Shown: positions 8,259 to 17,158 of the stretch, piece by piece | How positions within the stretch are numbered: the stretch's first letter is position 1 | Layout: each line of letters starts with the position of its first letter | NCBI GenBank assembly: GCA_022821545.1 | Contig: JAJEDJ010000049.1 | Location: 36,896-100,895 of the forward strand | Direction of reading: 5' to 3' | DNA from: Caldilineaceae bacterium | GTDB lineage: Bacteria; Chloroflexota; Anaerolineae; Caldilineales; Caldilineaceae | DNA length: 64,000 nt | Notes under the pieces: model-generated | Database searches by the model: none | Told to the model about the DNA's origin: nothing | Seen by the model: only the letters and a program-made list of their open reading frames with translations | Position numbers and translations under genes: made by a program

Positions 8259-9533
8259 CTACACGCCGTAGCGCCGCAGGAACCGGTACATCCGCTCGAG
8301 GGCGGCTTCCAGTTTTGACATTTCGACCGGGTACGCGCAGCGCACGTGCCCCTCGCCCCCGGCGCCGAAACCGCTGCCCGGAATTACGGCCACGCGTTCT
8401 TCCCGCAGCAGTTTGTCGGCGAATTCAAACTCGTCCATGCCGGTTCGCCGAACGCTGGGGAAGGCGTAGAATGCGCCCTTCGGCTCGAAACAGTCCAGGC
8501 CGATTTCGTTGAGGCCGTCGACGAAAAACCGGCGCCGTTCGCCATAGCTGGCCACCATCTCCTGCACGGCAGACTCCGCGGCGGGGTCGGTCAGCGCACA
8601 CATGGCAGCGGCCTGGCCGCCGGTAGGCGCCGACATGATCAGGTATTGGTGGATACGACGCATCGCGCCGAGCAGTTCCGCAGGCCCGGCGGCATAGCCG
8701 ATGCGCCAGCCCGTCATGGCGTAGTCTTTGCTCATTCCGCCCAGGTGTATGGTCCTCTTCGCCATACCCGGCAGTGCAGCGAACATCACGTGTTCGTGAT
8801 CATCGTAGACCAGGCGGTCGTAGATTTCGTCGGATATCACGACCAGATCATGCTTTTCCGCGACCTGCGCAATGGCTGAAAGTTCCTCGCGATTCATCAC
8901 CGCGCCGGTCGGATTGCAGGGATAGCCGATGAGCAGGACCTTGGTGCGTGGGGTGATAGCATCCTCAACCTGCCCTGGCGTCAGGACGAAATTGTTGTCC
9001 GCATAGGTGGGAATGTCGACAACTGTGCCGCCGGCCAGTATTACGTCGGCGGTGTAGGATACGAAACAGGGCTGCGGAACAAGAACCTCGTCACCCGGAT
9101 CGAGCAGTGCCTGCATCGCCAGATACATGGCTTCGCTAACGCCGACGGTGATGAGAACTTCCGAATCGGCATCATAGGCCGGCGCGCCGTAGAGTTTCGT
9201 CAACATCGAGGCCACGGCTTCCCGCAGCTCCAATGTTCCGGCGTTGGAAGTATAGGAAGTGTTGCCTTGCAGCAGGCTGTCCGACCCGGCGTCGAGAACC
9301 GGTTTCGGAGTTACATAATCGGGCTCGCCGATTCCCAGGCTTATCACGTCATCCATGGTCGTGGCGAGATCGAAAAAGCGTCGAATCGGCGAGGGCGCAA
9401 CGCGCTGCACGCGGCTGCTCAGCCGGCTCTCCAGCGAACGTCGCAGACCGGCGGAAGGAGTTACCTTTTCGTCACTTGAACTGGACCGCAGGGCGGTCGG
9501 GGCTTCAGGAGAGTTCATAAGTATTGTATTCAT
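8259..9533 (-). CDS. class I/II PLP aminotransferase (aspartate aminotransferase-like)
   Basis: 424 residues, fold type I PLP enzyme. Motifs: GIGEPDYVTP near the start, YTSNAGTLELREA, NPTG (Asn207), ISDEIYDRLVYD (Asp235 and Tyr238 as PLP contacts) and GGMSKDYAMTGWRIGY with Lys269 as the Schiff-base lysine; the final SGFGAGGEGHVR holds the substrate-carboxylate Arg. This is the MalY/AspC-like group annotated as aspartate or aromatic aminotransferase; the true substrate cannot be told. The first ~40 residues are unlikely to be part of the fold, no clear ribosome binding site is visible, and a second ATG five codons in is an alternative start. Confidence 0.85.
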   Translation of the reverse strand: MNTILMNSPEAPTALRSSSSDEKVTPSAGLRRSLESRLSSRVQRVAPSPIRRFFDLATTMDDVISLGIGEPDYVTPKPVLDAGSDSLLQGNTSYTSNAGTLELREAVASMLTKLYGAPAYDADSEVLITVGVSEAMYLAMQALLDPGDEVLVPQPCFVSYTADVILAGGTVVDIPTYADNNFVLTPGQVEDAITPRTKVLLIGYPCNPTGAVMNREELSAIAQVAEKHDLVVISDEIYDRLVYDDHEHVMFAALPGMAKRTIHLGGMSKDYAMTGWRIGYAAGPAELLGAMRRIHQYLIMSAPTGGQAAAMCALTDPAAESAVQEMVASYGERRRFFVDGLNEIGLDCFEPKGAFYAFPSVRRTGMDEFEFADKLLREERVAVIPGSGFGAGGEGHVRCAYPVEMSKLEAALERMYRFLRRYGV

Positions 9534-9534
9534 T

Positions 9535-9583
9535 TCTATTGACTTGTGTGTCTATTGACTTGTGTGCGGCCGGGGCCGGCCGC
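9535..9583. repeat. 16-bp direct duplication followed by a GC-rich hairpin
   Basis: Two perfect copies of TCTATTGACTTGTGTG (9535-9550 and 9551-9566) run into a perfect palindrome, GCGGCCG at 9566-9572 and CGGCCGC at 9577-9583 with a 4-base loop. The block lies just upstream of the aminotransferase start. The hairpin has no following U-tract on either strand. The rest of the gap to 9798 shows nothing I can name. Confidence 0.8.
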
Positions 9584-9798
9584 TTCGGTACTACGGGAAC
9601 AACCTGGAGGGTCCGGAAATCGCAGTTCCGGGAAGAAGCCTTTGCAGCCGATTCCACAACGGTCGGCGACTTAACCGAACCGTTGCCGGCAAAATGCACC
9701 GGCTGCGCCCCGAAAATGCTCGGAGCCATGCGGCAGCCGGATCGATCCCCGCGCCGCAGATTCTGTACTCTCTGGGTACGTCATTACGAAAGCAATAA

Positions 9799-11358
9799 TC
9801 ACAGCTCCGGTCTCCGCAGACGCCATTCCGTACTCTGTTCGTAGGCGTGGGCAGCCCGCAGTATCTTCTCTTCGCCCAGTGAAGGGCCGAGCAGCTGCAG
9901 TCCGATCGGAAGTCCTCCGTCATCGAATCCGCAGGGGATGCTGATTCCGCAAAGGCCGGCCAGATTAGCGCTGGTGGTGAATATGTCGGTCAAAATCATC
10001 GCCAGCGGGTCGTCCACTTTTTCGCCGATGCGGAACGCCGTGGTCGGCGAGGTCGGCGAGAGAATGACGTCCACGTCGGTAAAGGCGTTGTCGAAGTCCT
10101 GCTTGATCAGCGTGCGAACTTGCTGGGCTTTGAGATAGTAAGCGTCGTAGTAGCCGGCGCTCAGGGCATAGGTCCCCAGCATAATGCGCCGCTTCACCTC
10201 CGAACCGAATCCGGCGCCCCGTGTCTGGCGGAAGTGGTCAAAAACCGTGTCGCCATCGACGCTGAGGCCGAAGCGAATGCCATCAAACCGCGCCAGGTTT
10301 GCGCTGGCCTCGGCGGTTACGACCAGGTAGTAGACCGGCAAGGCCAGCTCCGTGTTGGGCAGGTGGATCGGTACGGTCTCCGCCCCGAGCGAAGCGAACT
10401 GCTCGATGGAAGCGCGGACCGCTGCCTCGACCTCGGGCTGGATGCCTTCGACGAAATACTCGTGGGGAATGCCGATCCGCATCCCTGAGATCTCTCCGGT
10501 CAAGGCCGCCGAAAAGTCGGGCACGTCCACCGGCATTGTCGTGCTATCGTACGGGTCGACACCGGCAACTGCTTCGAGCAGCAGGGCGGCGTCGGCCACT
10601 GACTTGGTAATCGGCCCGATCTGGTCCAGGCTGCTGCCGTACGCGATGAGCCCATAGCGGCTGACGCGGCCGTACGAGGGCTTCAACCCGACAATGCCGC
10701 AAAACGCAGCCGGCTGCCGTACACTGCCTCCGGTATCGGTTCCCAGTGCAGCCGGCGCTTCGTCGGCAGCCACTGCGGCCGCAGAGCCTCCGCTGCTGCC
10801 GCCTGGGACGCGTTCCAGGTCCCAGGGATTTCGCGTGGGGCCATAGCCGCTGTTCTCCGTACTCGACCCCATCGCAAACTCGTCGGTGTTGGTCTTCCCC
10901 AGTACTATCGTTCCAGCCGCCTTCAGCTTGTTCACGGCGGTAGCGGAATAGGGCGGAACAAAACCCTCCAGAATCCGGCTGCCGGCGGTCGTCTCGATCC
11001 CGCTTGTCATCAGCACGTCCTTGATGGCCAGCGGAATGCCCAAGAGGGGACGGCTGTCCCCGTCGGCACGCGCGCGGTCCGCCCCGGATGCCGCTTCGAG
11101 CGCCTCAGCGGGTGTCGTGCGCAAGAATGCATGCAGCGCTCCGTCTAGCCGCTCGATCCGCTCGAGGAACGCCTTCGTCAGATCGACGGAGGTAAAGCGG
11201 CCAGCCGCCAGTCCGGCACTGGCTTCGGCCACCCCAAGGGAAGTTAAATGTTTTGTCGAATTCTGGCTGCCCATCACCCTTGCCGCGCTTTCCGTCTGAG
11301 ACCTGTTCACGCCTGCTTCCGAGCCTTCCCGCTGTCCCCTACGCCCCCGATTCGTCAA
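9799..11358 (-). CDS. gatA: glutamyl/aspartyl-tRNA amidotransferase subunit A
   Basis: 519 residues in the longest frame. The amidase Ser-cisSer-Lys triad is visible: Lys113 in LAIKDVLM, Ser188 in [11 protein letters not shown] and Ser212 in [12 protein letters not shown], at spacings matching known GatA proteins. Further signatures are [20 protein letters not shown] and the C-terminal [21 protein letters not shown]. GatA releases ammonia from glutamine so that GatCAB can convert Glu-tRNA(Gln) or Asp-tRNA(Asn). The frame overlaps the end of gatC by 20 bp; the first ~30 residues are atypical, and an internal start around the [10 protein letters not shown] segment would be closer to usual length. 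gatB is not in the window. Confidence 0.93.
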   Translation of the reverse strand: MTNRGRRGQREGSEAGVNRSQTESAARVMGSQNSTKHLTSLGVAEASAGLAAGRFTSVDLTKAFLERIERLDGALHAFLRTTPAEALEAASGADRARADGDSRPLLGIPLAIKDVLMTSGIETTAGSRILEGFVPPYSATAVNKLKAAGTIVLGKTNTDEFAMGSSTENSGYGPTRNPWDLERVPGGSSGGSAAAVAADEAPAALGTDTGGSVRQPAAFCGIVGLKPSYGRVSRYGLIAYGSSLDQIGPITKSVADAALLLEAVAGVDPYDSTTMPVDVPDFSAALTGEISGMRIGIPHEYFVEGIQPEVEAAVRASIEQFASLGAETVPIHLPNTELALPVYYLVVTAEASANLARFDGIRFGLSVDGDTVFDHFRQTRGAGFGSEVKRRIMLGTYALSAGYYDAYYLKAQQVRTLIKQDFDNAFTDVDVILSPTSPTTAFRIGEKVDDPLAMILTDIFTTSANLAGLCGISIPCGFDDGGLPIGLQLLGPSLGEEKILRAAHAYEQSTEWRLRRPEL

Positions 11359-11638
11359 ACACGGCGATTACCCGAAAATAACCGCCGTCGGTATCGGGAG
11401 CATTGTCGACTGCCTGATCGTTTGACAGACTATCCCGCGACGCGTCGTCTGCCAGTACATTGCTGAGCGGCAGTACCTGGGGCGTTGGGGGTACGGCGCT
11501 TGTATCCACAGACTGGATCTGCTGAGCATATGCCAGAATCTGATCGAGCTGCCCGGCATATTCGTCAAGCTCGGCGTCGCTCAATTGCAGCTTTGCCAGT
11601 TCAGCGACATGCTGAACCTCATCCTTCGTCAGTTTCAC
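11339..11638 (-). CDS. gatC: glutamyl/aspartyl-tRNA amidotransferase subunit C
   Basis: 99 residues, the usual GatC length. The N-terminal [21 protein letters not shown] and [35 protein letters not shown] are diagnostic; the C-terminal tail wraps around GatA in known structures. The GTG start at 11638 is chosen because a GAGGTC ribosome-binding-like sequence sits a few bases upstream and the family begins here; the frame stays open for 14 more codons but those residues do not fit. It is the first gene of a gatC-gatA operon with a promoter at 11875-11903 and a structured leader at 11686-11757. Confidence 0.92.
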   Translation of the reverse strand: MKLTKDEVQHVAELAKLQLSDAELDEYAGQLDQILAYAQQIQSVDTSAVPPTPQVLPLSNVLADDASRDSLSNDQAVDNAPDTDGGYFRVIAVFDESGA

Positions 11639-11685
11639 AATGACCTCACGGCTTGGGAATAAAGATCGTTTCGGCCACAAAAAAA

Positions 11686-11708
11686 CGCCGTGGTATCAGT
11701 CCACGGCG
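11686..11708 (-). terminator. intrinsic terminator in the gatC leader
   Basis: A perfect 8-bp stem (CGCCGTGG at 11686-11693, CCACGGCG at 11701-11708) with a 7-base loop, followed on the minus strand by seven consecutive U residues (11685-11679). It lies 48 bp before the gatC start codon, so it would stop transcription before the operon. No other minus-strand gene ends here. Confidence 0.85.
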
Positions 11709-11868
11709 CATTCCTGCGTTCCCCCGGCGCCGTGGCTCTCCGTCAGTGCCTACGGCGCAGTGTAAACAGCGTTACCTGCTACCGCAGCACGCGCGCTGCT
11801 GCGCACGCTGCTGCACAGTTAGCTATTGTAGGTGAAAAATCCATCTGCCTGGGAATTCCTGATTGCAT
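11686..11868 (-). promoter_or_regulatory. putative transcription attenuator leader of gatC-gatA
   Basis: The region between a strong minus-strand promoter and gatC holds three competing elements. Segment 1:2 can pair as ACGGCG/CGCCGT plus GGC/GCC (11728-11757). Segment 2 (11728-11735, CGCCGTGG on the plus strand) is an exact repeat of the terminator arm and can pair instead with 11701-11708 over a 19-base loop, which would destroy the terminator at 11686-11708. This is the layout of a riboswitch or attenuator: 1:2 allows the terminator, 2:3 prevents it. Upstream, a further GCAGCA/TGCTGC stem lies around 11781-11799. I could not match the leader to a T-box, a known riboswitch class, 6S RNA or SRP RNA by eye. 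Confidence 0.6.
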
Positions 11869-11874
11869 GCCCAA

Positions 11875-11903
11875 AGTATAGTATGTGTGTCAGAAAGTGT
11901 CAA
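11875..11903 (-). promoter_or_regulatory. sigma-70-type promoter for gatC-gatA
   Basis: On the minus strand a perfect -35 TTGACA (11903-11898) and a near-perfect -10 TATACT (11880-11875) are separated by exactly 17 bp. Transcription should start near 11868, giving a leader of about 230 nt before gatC. Confidence 0.8.
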
Positions 11904-11932
11904 GTAGTGGCAAAACCAGAGGCTGCAGGCAG

Positions 11933-11961
11933 TTGACAGACGAAAAACGGTGGGATACAAA
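11933..11961 (+). promoter_or_regulatory. candidate promoter for the AAC(3)-like gene
   Basis: TTGACA at 11933-11938 and TACAAA at 11956-11961 with 17-bp spacing. The -10 is imperfect. It lies back to back with the gatC promoter, and a GGAGG ribosome binding site follows at 11994-11998, 7 bp before the ATG at 12006. Confidence 0.5.
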
Positions 11962-12005
11962 AGACAGAATTCGAGAGACTGCAACCGCCATACGGAGGAC
12001 GCCCA

Positions 12006-12857
12006 ATGGGGAATCCACAGACGCAGGAGCAGATTTGCGAGGCGCTGCGTGCGCTCGGACTGCCGAGCGGCGCCATCGTCTTCGTGCATAGCTCGATGAG
12101 CAGCATCGGCTACGTTGAAGGCGGTGCCGATGCCCTGGTCGATGCGTTTCTACAGGTCCTCGGCCCGGCCGGTACACTTTCCGTGCCAACTTTCACTTTT
12201 TCTCACTCCGGAAAGACCGACCCTGTCTTCAATCCCGCGAGCGATCCTTCGGAGATGGGCCGCCTGACCGAGGAGACCCGAACGCGGCCGGGAGCGCAGA
12301 GAAGCTGCCATCTGCTTCACTCGGTCGCCGCCCTCGGAGCGCAGGCAACCGAAATAACTGCCAGCCACGGGCCGTCAGCCTGGGCGAAAGACGGCCCATT
12401 CTGGAAGCTCCATGAGTTGGACGCCTACATTCTGTTGTTGGGCGTGCCCTACCTCCGCTGCACTTTCATTCACTTGTTGGAACTGCTGGTAGACGTCCCC
12501 TACCGACGCTGGCGCGAAGTAGAGGCCCACGTCCGCGCCCCGGACGGCTCGCATCGACCGCTTCGGACTCTGGCCTTCAGCCCAAAGCCGGACTTTATCG
12601 GCAACGACTTCAACAGGCTCGGGACAATGTTGGAAGATCGAGGGCTTGTAATGGCAGGAAGTGTGGGCAATGCGGTGACCCGGCTCTTTCGCGCCAGAGA
12701 TGCGTTCGAGATTGGCCTGGCGCAATATCGAATCGACCCGGACATCTTTCTCATGAAGGGGCAGAAATATACACAGCTGCGATGCGGCGTTCTGACTGAA
12801 GATCTGCACAATGAGAAATGGGTGCTGGACCCTGCGCAAATCTACCGGAGCCAGTGA
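12006..12857 (+). CDS. AAC(3)/YokD family N-acetyltransferase
   Basis: 283 residues of the Antibiotic_NAT family (aminoglycoside 3-N-acetyltransferase fold). Motifs: VFVHSSMSSIGYVEGGADALVDAF near the N-terminus (the HSS segment lines the acetyl-CoA site), GTLSVPTFTFS, MGRLTEETR, RSCHLLHSVAALGA (family pattern R-S-x-H-P-x-x-S-x-x-A-x-G) and LLLGVPYLRCTFIHLLE. A good GGAGG ribosome binding site supports the start. The common pattern R-S-x-H-P has Leu where Pro is usual. Environmental members of this family often act on metabolites other than aminoglycosides, so resistance should not be assumed. It is a single-gene unit. Confidence 0.85.
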   Translation: MGNPQTQEQICEALRALGLPSGAIVFVHSSMSSIGYVEGGADALVDAFLQVLGPAGTLSVPTFTFSHSGKTDPVFNPASDPSEMGRLTEETRTRPGAQRSCHLLHSVAALGAQATEITASHGPSAWAKDGPFWKLHELDAYILLLGVPYLRCTFIHLLELLVDVPYRRWREVEAHVRAPDGSHRPLRTLAFSPKPDFIGNDFNRLGTMLEDRGLVMAGSVGNAVTRLFRARDAFEIGLAQYRIDPDIFLMKGQKYTQLRCGVLTEDLHNEKWVLDPAQIYRSQ

Positions 12858-12897
12858 AATTAGTTGGATTTGATGTTCGTTTCCCGCGCCGGTTGGA

Positions 12898-12926
12898 TTG
12901 AATGCAGCCCTGCCCGGTGCTATACT
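12898..12926 (+). promoter_or_regulatory. candidate promoter for the SDR gene
   Basis: TTGAAT at 12898-12903 and TATACT at 12921-12926 with 17-bp spacing, and TG at 12918-12919 giving an extended -10. The SDR start follows 65 bp downstream, and an acyl-CoA dehydrogenase gene continues in the same direction. Confidence 0.65.
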
Positions 12927-12990
12927 GAAACGACCTGTACCCTCCAGCGCAGTGGGAATCCGAATTCCCGGCGCCGTCAGGAGATAGACG

Positions 12991-13776
12991 TTGGCGAACC
13001 CCCCTGATTTCGATCTTGCGGGCAAAGTTGCAATTGTCACAGGCGCATCCAGAGGCATTGGAGAGGCGATCAGCCGCTGCTATGCGGCGCGAGGAGCCGC
13101 GGTCGTGTTGAGCAGCCGTAAGCAGGCGGCGTTGGAAGAGGTGGCCGAATCGATTCGGGAGGAAGGCGGCCGGGCGCTGGCCGCGGCCGCGCATACAGGT
13201 GACATGGAGGCGGCGGCGGCTCTGGCCGAGCAGGCGGCGCATGAGTTCGGCGGCATCGACATCCTCGTAAATAATGCGGCCACCAACCCCCACTTCGGGC
13301 CGGTTCTGAGCGCCGACGAGAGCCACTGGCACAAGATCCTCGATGTAAACGTCGTTGGCTACTTCCGCATGGCCAAGGCATGCAGCGCAGAGATGATGAA
13401 ACGGGGGGGAGGCAAGATCATCAATGTCGCATCCATTGCCGGAAAACGAGCTCAGCCTGGAATGGGGGTTTACAGTGTCAGCAAGGCCGGCGTCTTGATG
13501 CTCACAGAAGTGCTGGCCGCGGAACTGGCCGCGGACGGCATTCAGGTCAATGCGATCGCGCCCGGCTACGTCAGGACCGCCTTTAGTCGGGCTATCTGGG
13601 AGAACCCGGATCTCAACCGGACCGTGCTCGGGGCCATTCCGCAGAAAAGAATTGCAGAAACCGACGAGTTAACCGGCATTGCCCTTTACCTGGCGTCGGA
13701 TGCGAGCAGCTTTACCACCGGCGGCACCTTCGTTGTCGACGGCGGCCAGTGGGTTGATGCCGGGCTGGGCGCGTGA
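12991..13776 (+). CDS. short-chain dehydrogenase/reductase (SDR)
   Basis: 261 residues, classical SDR. The NAD(P)-binding TGASRGIG (17-24), NNAA (from 94), and the catalytic Ser148 (NVASIAG), Tyr161 and Lys165 (YSVSKAG) are all present; PGYVRTAF and FVVDGGQW complete the pattern. Arg39-type cofactor signals are not clear enough to separate NAD from NADP. The start is a TTG preceded by AGGAG; no ATG is better placed. It would oxidise an alcohol or reduce a ketone or acyl group. The acyl-CoA dehydrogenase 80 bp downstream suggests a shared fatty-acid or branched-chain acid pathway. Confidence 0.9.
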   Translation: MANPPDFDLAGKVAIVTGASRGIGEAISRCYAARGAAVVLSSRKQAALEEVAESIREEGGRALAAAAHTGDMEAAAALAEQAAHEFGGIDILVNNAATNPHFGPVLSADESHWHKILDVNVVGYFRMAKACSAEMMKRGGGKIINVASIAGKRAQPGMGVYSVSKAGVLMLTEVLAAELAADGIQVNAIAPGYVRTAFSRAIWENPDLNRTVLGAIPQKRIAETDELTGIALYLASDASSFTTGGTFVVDGGQWVDAGLGA

Positions 13777-13857
13777 AAGGCCGGGCAGGAAACGGGAACA
13801 GGCGCAGCGGCGGCAAAAAAGTCTCTACTTCATTCCAAGCAGGATACGGACCTCTCC

Positions 13858-15045
13858 ATGACAACCGACATTCTTCCTGAGCTCCTTCTCCGTGTTCGCC
13901 GGTTCATCGACGAAGAAGTGGTTCCGATAGAAAAGCTGCTGATCAGCCTGCCCTGGACCGAGGTAGAGCCGCTGCTCGATCAGAAACGGGCGTTAGTGAA
14001 AGAGGCCGGACTCTGGGGACTGGCTCTTCCGGTATCTTACGGCGGCCAGGGACTGTCGCTGGCAGAGTTCGGACAGGTGAGCGAACTGCTGGGGCGCACG
14101 CCCGGCGGCCATTACGCTTTTGGCTGCCAGGCGCCCGATATGGGCAACATGGAGTTGCTCATCCATGCCGGCACGCAAGCGCAGCGAGATCGCTTCCTGC
14201 TGCCGCTTACCCGCGGGGATATCCGCTCCTGCTTTGCCATGACCGAACCGGAGCACGCTGGCTCCAACCCCGCGTGGATGAGTACGAGCGCTGTCCGCGA
14301 AGGCGGCGAATACGTCATCAACGGCCACAAATGGTTTACGACGGCGGCTGAGGGCGCCTCCTTTGCCATCCTGATGGCGGTGACCAACCCGGACGCTGAG
14401 AGCCGTCACCGCCGGGCCAGCCAGATCATCGTGCCGCTGGATACACCCGGTTTTCATATCGAGCGAAACATCCCGGTGATGGGCGAGGCCCACGGCGGCT
14501 GGAACAGCCATGCGGAAGTCTGGTTCGAGAATGTGCGTGTGCCGGTAGACCATCTCATTGGTGAAGAAGGCAGGGGTTTTGCCCTGGCCCAGTATCGGCT
14601 GGGGCCGGGACGCATTCACCATTGCATGCGCTGGATCGGAATCTGTGAACGCGCTTTTGATATCATGTGCAGCCGGGCCGCGCAGCGGGAGGTTGCGCCG
14701 GGGAGGCTGCTGGGCTCCCAGGGAATGGTCCAGGCATGGGTGGCCGAGAGCAGAGCGGAGATAAACGCATCACGGCTGATGGTGTTGGATACGGCCCGCA
14801 AGATCGACGCGGAAGGCGTCTACGCGGCCAGAGAAGAGATCTCCTTGATCAAGTTCTATGTCGCAGACGTGCTGATGCGCGTGCTGGACCGGGCGCTTCA
14901 GACGCTTGGCGGTCTGGGCATGAGCGATGACACTCCGATCGCATACTGGTACCGCCACGAAAGGGCCTCCCGCATCTACGACGGGCCTGATGAAGTTCAC
15001 AAGATGAGCGTCGCCCGGCGAATTCTTCAACAATACCCGTCGTAA
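13858..15045 (+). CDS. acyl-CoA dehydrogenase
   Basis: 395 residues with the full acyl-CoA dehydrogenase domain order: alpha-helical N-terminus, the FAD-binding beta domain with FAMTEPEHAGSNP and GHKWFTTAA, then the C-terminal helical bundle with LGPGRIHHCMRWIG, the LQTLGGLGMSDDTPIAYWYR segment and RIYDGPDEVHKMSVARRIL. The HCMR and DGPDEVH patterns are typical of the large ACAD10/11-like bacterial group that may act on hydroxylated or long-chain acyl-CoAs. The general base Glu cannot be placed with certainty by eye. FAD-dependent, cytoplasmic, electrons to ETF. Likely co-transcribed with the SDR. Confidence 0.9.
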   Translation: MTTDILPELLLRVRRFIDEEVVPIEKLLISLPWTEVEPLLDQKRALVKEAGLWGLALPVSYGGQGLSLAEFGQVSELLGRTPGGHYAFGCQAPDMGNMELLIHAGTQAQRDRFLLPLTRGDIRSCFAMTEPEHAGSNPAWMSTSAVREGGEYVINGHKWFTTAAEGASFAILMAVTNPDAESRHRRASQIIVPLDTPGFHIERNIPVMGEAHGGWNSHAEVWFENVRVPVDHLIGEEGRGFALAQYRLGPGRIHHCMRWIGICERAFDIMCSRAAQREVAPGRLLGSQGMVQAWVAESRAEINASRLMVLDTARKIDAEGVYAAREEISLIKFYVADVLMRVLDRALQTLGGLGMSDDTPIAYWYRHERASRIYDGPDEVHKMSVARRILQQYPS

Positions 15046-15500
15046 GGGCCGCAAGAAGATCGGCGAGCCGTTGGTCATTCCTCTTCTCATTTGACGCGGC
15101 GGCAGACGACGCGCAACCTGCGCCGCTGAACTGCCCCGTCCTGTGTTGGTATTCAGCAGTTGCCGGAGAACGCCTCCGCACTGCCGAAATCCGTAGTAAA
15201 CCCAAGTGTCACTGAGCGCCCCAACTGTTTCGAACGGAATCCTCTGTTCCCGTCACACGGGGAACATGTCAACTCGCGTCTCAAAATACCATTTGTACGA
15301 ATTGCATAAAGAAATGGCTCGTCGCGTTGAATATCTAATTTCAACCGCGTAAGAAAGTTCGCATAAGACTTGGTGAATTGTGCGATACGCATAACATTCA
15401 TGCCCTGATTTCGGCCATATTGACAGTTCAATCTCGTGGGGCGCTGAACTATGCTTTGTCGGAGTAGCAGTTCGCTTCACGGAAACAGGAGAATTACCTG
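15046..15500 (+). other. 455-bp non-coding gap with a weak candidate promoter
   Basis: No convincing gene on either strand. A possible promoter for the nitrite reductase gene is TTGGTG (15370-15375) and TAACAT (15392-15397) with 16-bp spacing; both boxes deviate from consensus. AGGAG just before 15501 is the ribosome binding site. The gap is AT-richer than its flanks, as expected for a regulatory region, but I see no clear operator. Confidence 0.35.
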
Positions 15501-17120
15501 ATGAAGGCGTCCGTTTCAGAAAATGCGCTGGAAACCCCGGCTAAAAGGCCGCAGGCGCACAGCAGTGGTATGGCGAACGGCAACAAAAAAGCGAAGTTGA
15601 ACAAAGTTGAGTTGCTGAAACTCAAAAAAAGTCCTCTCAGCCTGATCCACGATATATACCGTTGGGCCGACGAAGGTTTCGACTCAATTCCACCCGAATA
15701 CTACGACCTTTTCAAATGGCACGGGTTTTTCCATCGCAAGCAGACGCCGGGCTACTTCATGCTGCGAATGCGCATCTCGAACGGGATCCTAAACTCAAGT
15801 CAGCTGCGCGCAGTCGCCGAAATCTCGCGCGATTATGGGCGAGGTGTGGGCGACTTCACGACACGACAGAACATCCAGTTGCGCTGGATCACCATCGAAA
15901 AGATGCCCGCTATCATCGAAAAGCTGCAGGCGGTAGGCCTCGGCTCCGAGCAGACGGGAATGGACAATTTTCGCAATGTGACCGGCTGCCCACTCACCGG
16001 GCTGACGCGACATGAACTGCTTGACACGCGGCAGCTGACCGCGGCGACGGCCCTTTCTCTCTTGGGTCCGGAATTCGAGAACATTCCACGCAAGTTCAAT
16101 ATCTCGATCAACGGTTGCCGCCTGGACTGTACCCACGCGCAGAGCAACGACATTGGCCTGACGCCGGCCACGGGTCGCATTGGAACCCGCACTGTGCCGG
16201 GATTCAACGTCGTGGTTGGCGGACATATGGGAAGCAGGAACCCTCATCTTGCCGTCCCCCTCGACGCGTTCGTCCGGACTTCCCAGGTGACGCCGCTCTG
16301 CCGGGCCATTTTGACCCTGTTTCGCGACAACGGCAACCGCTCATCGCGGGGAAAGGCCCGCTTGTGGTACCTGATCGACGAATGGGGCATTGATCGCTTC
16401 CGCGACGAAGTAACAAAGGTACTGGGTGAGAAGCTGCCTTCGGCCGGGGCCTGTAAGCTCTACCGCGATCCGGACCCGCTTGAACAGGACCACGTCGGCG
16501 TTCATCCGCAGATTCAGGACGGACTGAGCTATGTGGGCATGGTCGTGCCGACGGGCCGAATCACCGCGGAGCAGCTCTTTGCGCTTGCTGAACTGGCGGA
16601 CGAATACGGCAGCAGGGAAGTACGGCTGACCAACGACCAGAACGTTGTCATCCCCAACGTAACTGATCGAAGACTCGACGAACTGTTGGCGGAGCCGTTG
16701 CTGAAGGAGTGGAGCCCCTCGCCCTCCGGAGTCATGCGAGGGCTGGTCACCTGCACCGGCATCGATCATTGCCACTTCGCGCTCAACGACACGAAGGGCA
16801 TCTCCCTGGAAATAGCCCGCAAGCTGGAGAAACGACTGCCCGACCGAGACAAGGTCGTGCGCTTGAACGTATCCGGGTGCGTCCATGCCTGTGGTCGCCA
16901 CCGCCTGTCCGAAATCGGTCTTGAGGCTACCCGGCTGCGCCAGGGCGGCCAGGTGATCGACGGCTTCAACATCTATGAAGGCGGTTGCCTCGGTGAAGAC
17001 GCGAGACTCGGAGTCGAGGTCCACCGAAAAGCCACCATAGACGAGACAACAGAGTTGCTGGCGGACGCCATCGCTTCTCGCTACAGGTCTGATGCGGCCC
17101 CTGCCGCAGATCCAGCCTGA
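15501..17120 (+). CDS. nirA: ferredoxin-type assimilatory nitrite reductase (siroheme, 4Fe-4S)
   Basis: 539 residues of the nitrite/sulfite reductase family: two ferredoxin-like half domains (from about 75 and 350) each followed by a siroheme-binding half. The Fe-S/siroheme cysteines are Cys418 and Cys424 (CTGIDHC) and Cys460 and Cys464 (GCVHACG). RQNIQLRWITIEKMPAI and NRSSRGKARLWYLIDEWGID are family signatures. Six-electron reduction of nitrite to ammonia is preferred over sulfite reduction because the next two genes encode a nitrate/nitrite transporter and an assimilatory nitrate reductase. The first ~40 residues are basic and poorly conserved. Confidence 0.87.
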   Translation: MKASVSENALETPAKRPQAHSSGMANGNKKAKLNKVELLKLKKSPLSLIHDIYRWADEGFDSIPPEYYDLFKWHGFFHRKQTPGYFMLRMRISNGILNSSQLRAVAEISRDYGRGVGDFTTRQNIQLRWITIEKMPAIIEKLQAVGLGSEQTGMDNFRNVTGCPLTGLTRHELLDTRQLTAATALSLLGPEFENIPRKFNISINGCRLDCTHAQSNDIGLTPATGRIGTRTVPGFNVVVGGHMGSRNPHLAVPLDAFVRTSQVTPLCRAILTLFRDNGNRSSRGKARLWYLIDEWGIDRFRDEVTKVLGEKLPSAGACKLYRDPDPLEQDHVGVHPQIQDGLSYVGMVVPTGRITAEQLFALAELADEYGSREVRLTNDQNVVIPNVTDRRLDELLAEPLLKEWSPSPSGVMRGLVTCTGIDHCHFALNDTKGISLEIARKLEKRLPDRDKVVRLNVSGCVHACGRHRLSEIGLEATRLRQGGQVIDGFNIYEGGCLGEDARLGVEVHRKATIDETTELLADAIASRYRSDAAPAADPA

Positions 17121-17158
17121 ATCTCGAATCCTTTCCCACCCAAGAGGAGATTTCCCCA

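Noticed and set aside
11686..11880. T-box, 6S RNA or SRP RNA upstream of gatC
   Set aside because: The T-box consensus, the GGTCAGGTCCGGAAGGAAGCAG of SRP RNA and a rod-like 6S fold were looked for by eye and not found; only the competing hairpins are supported.
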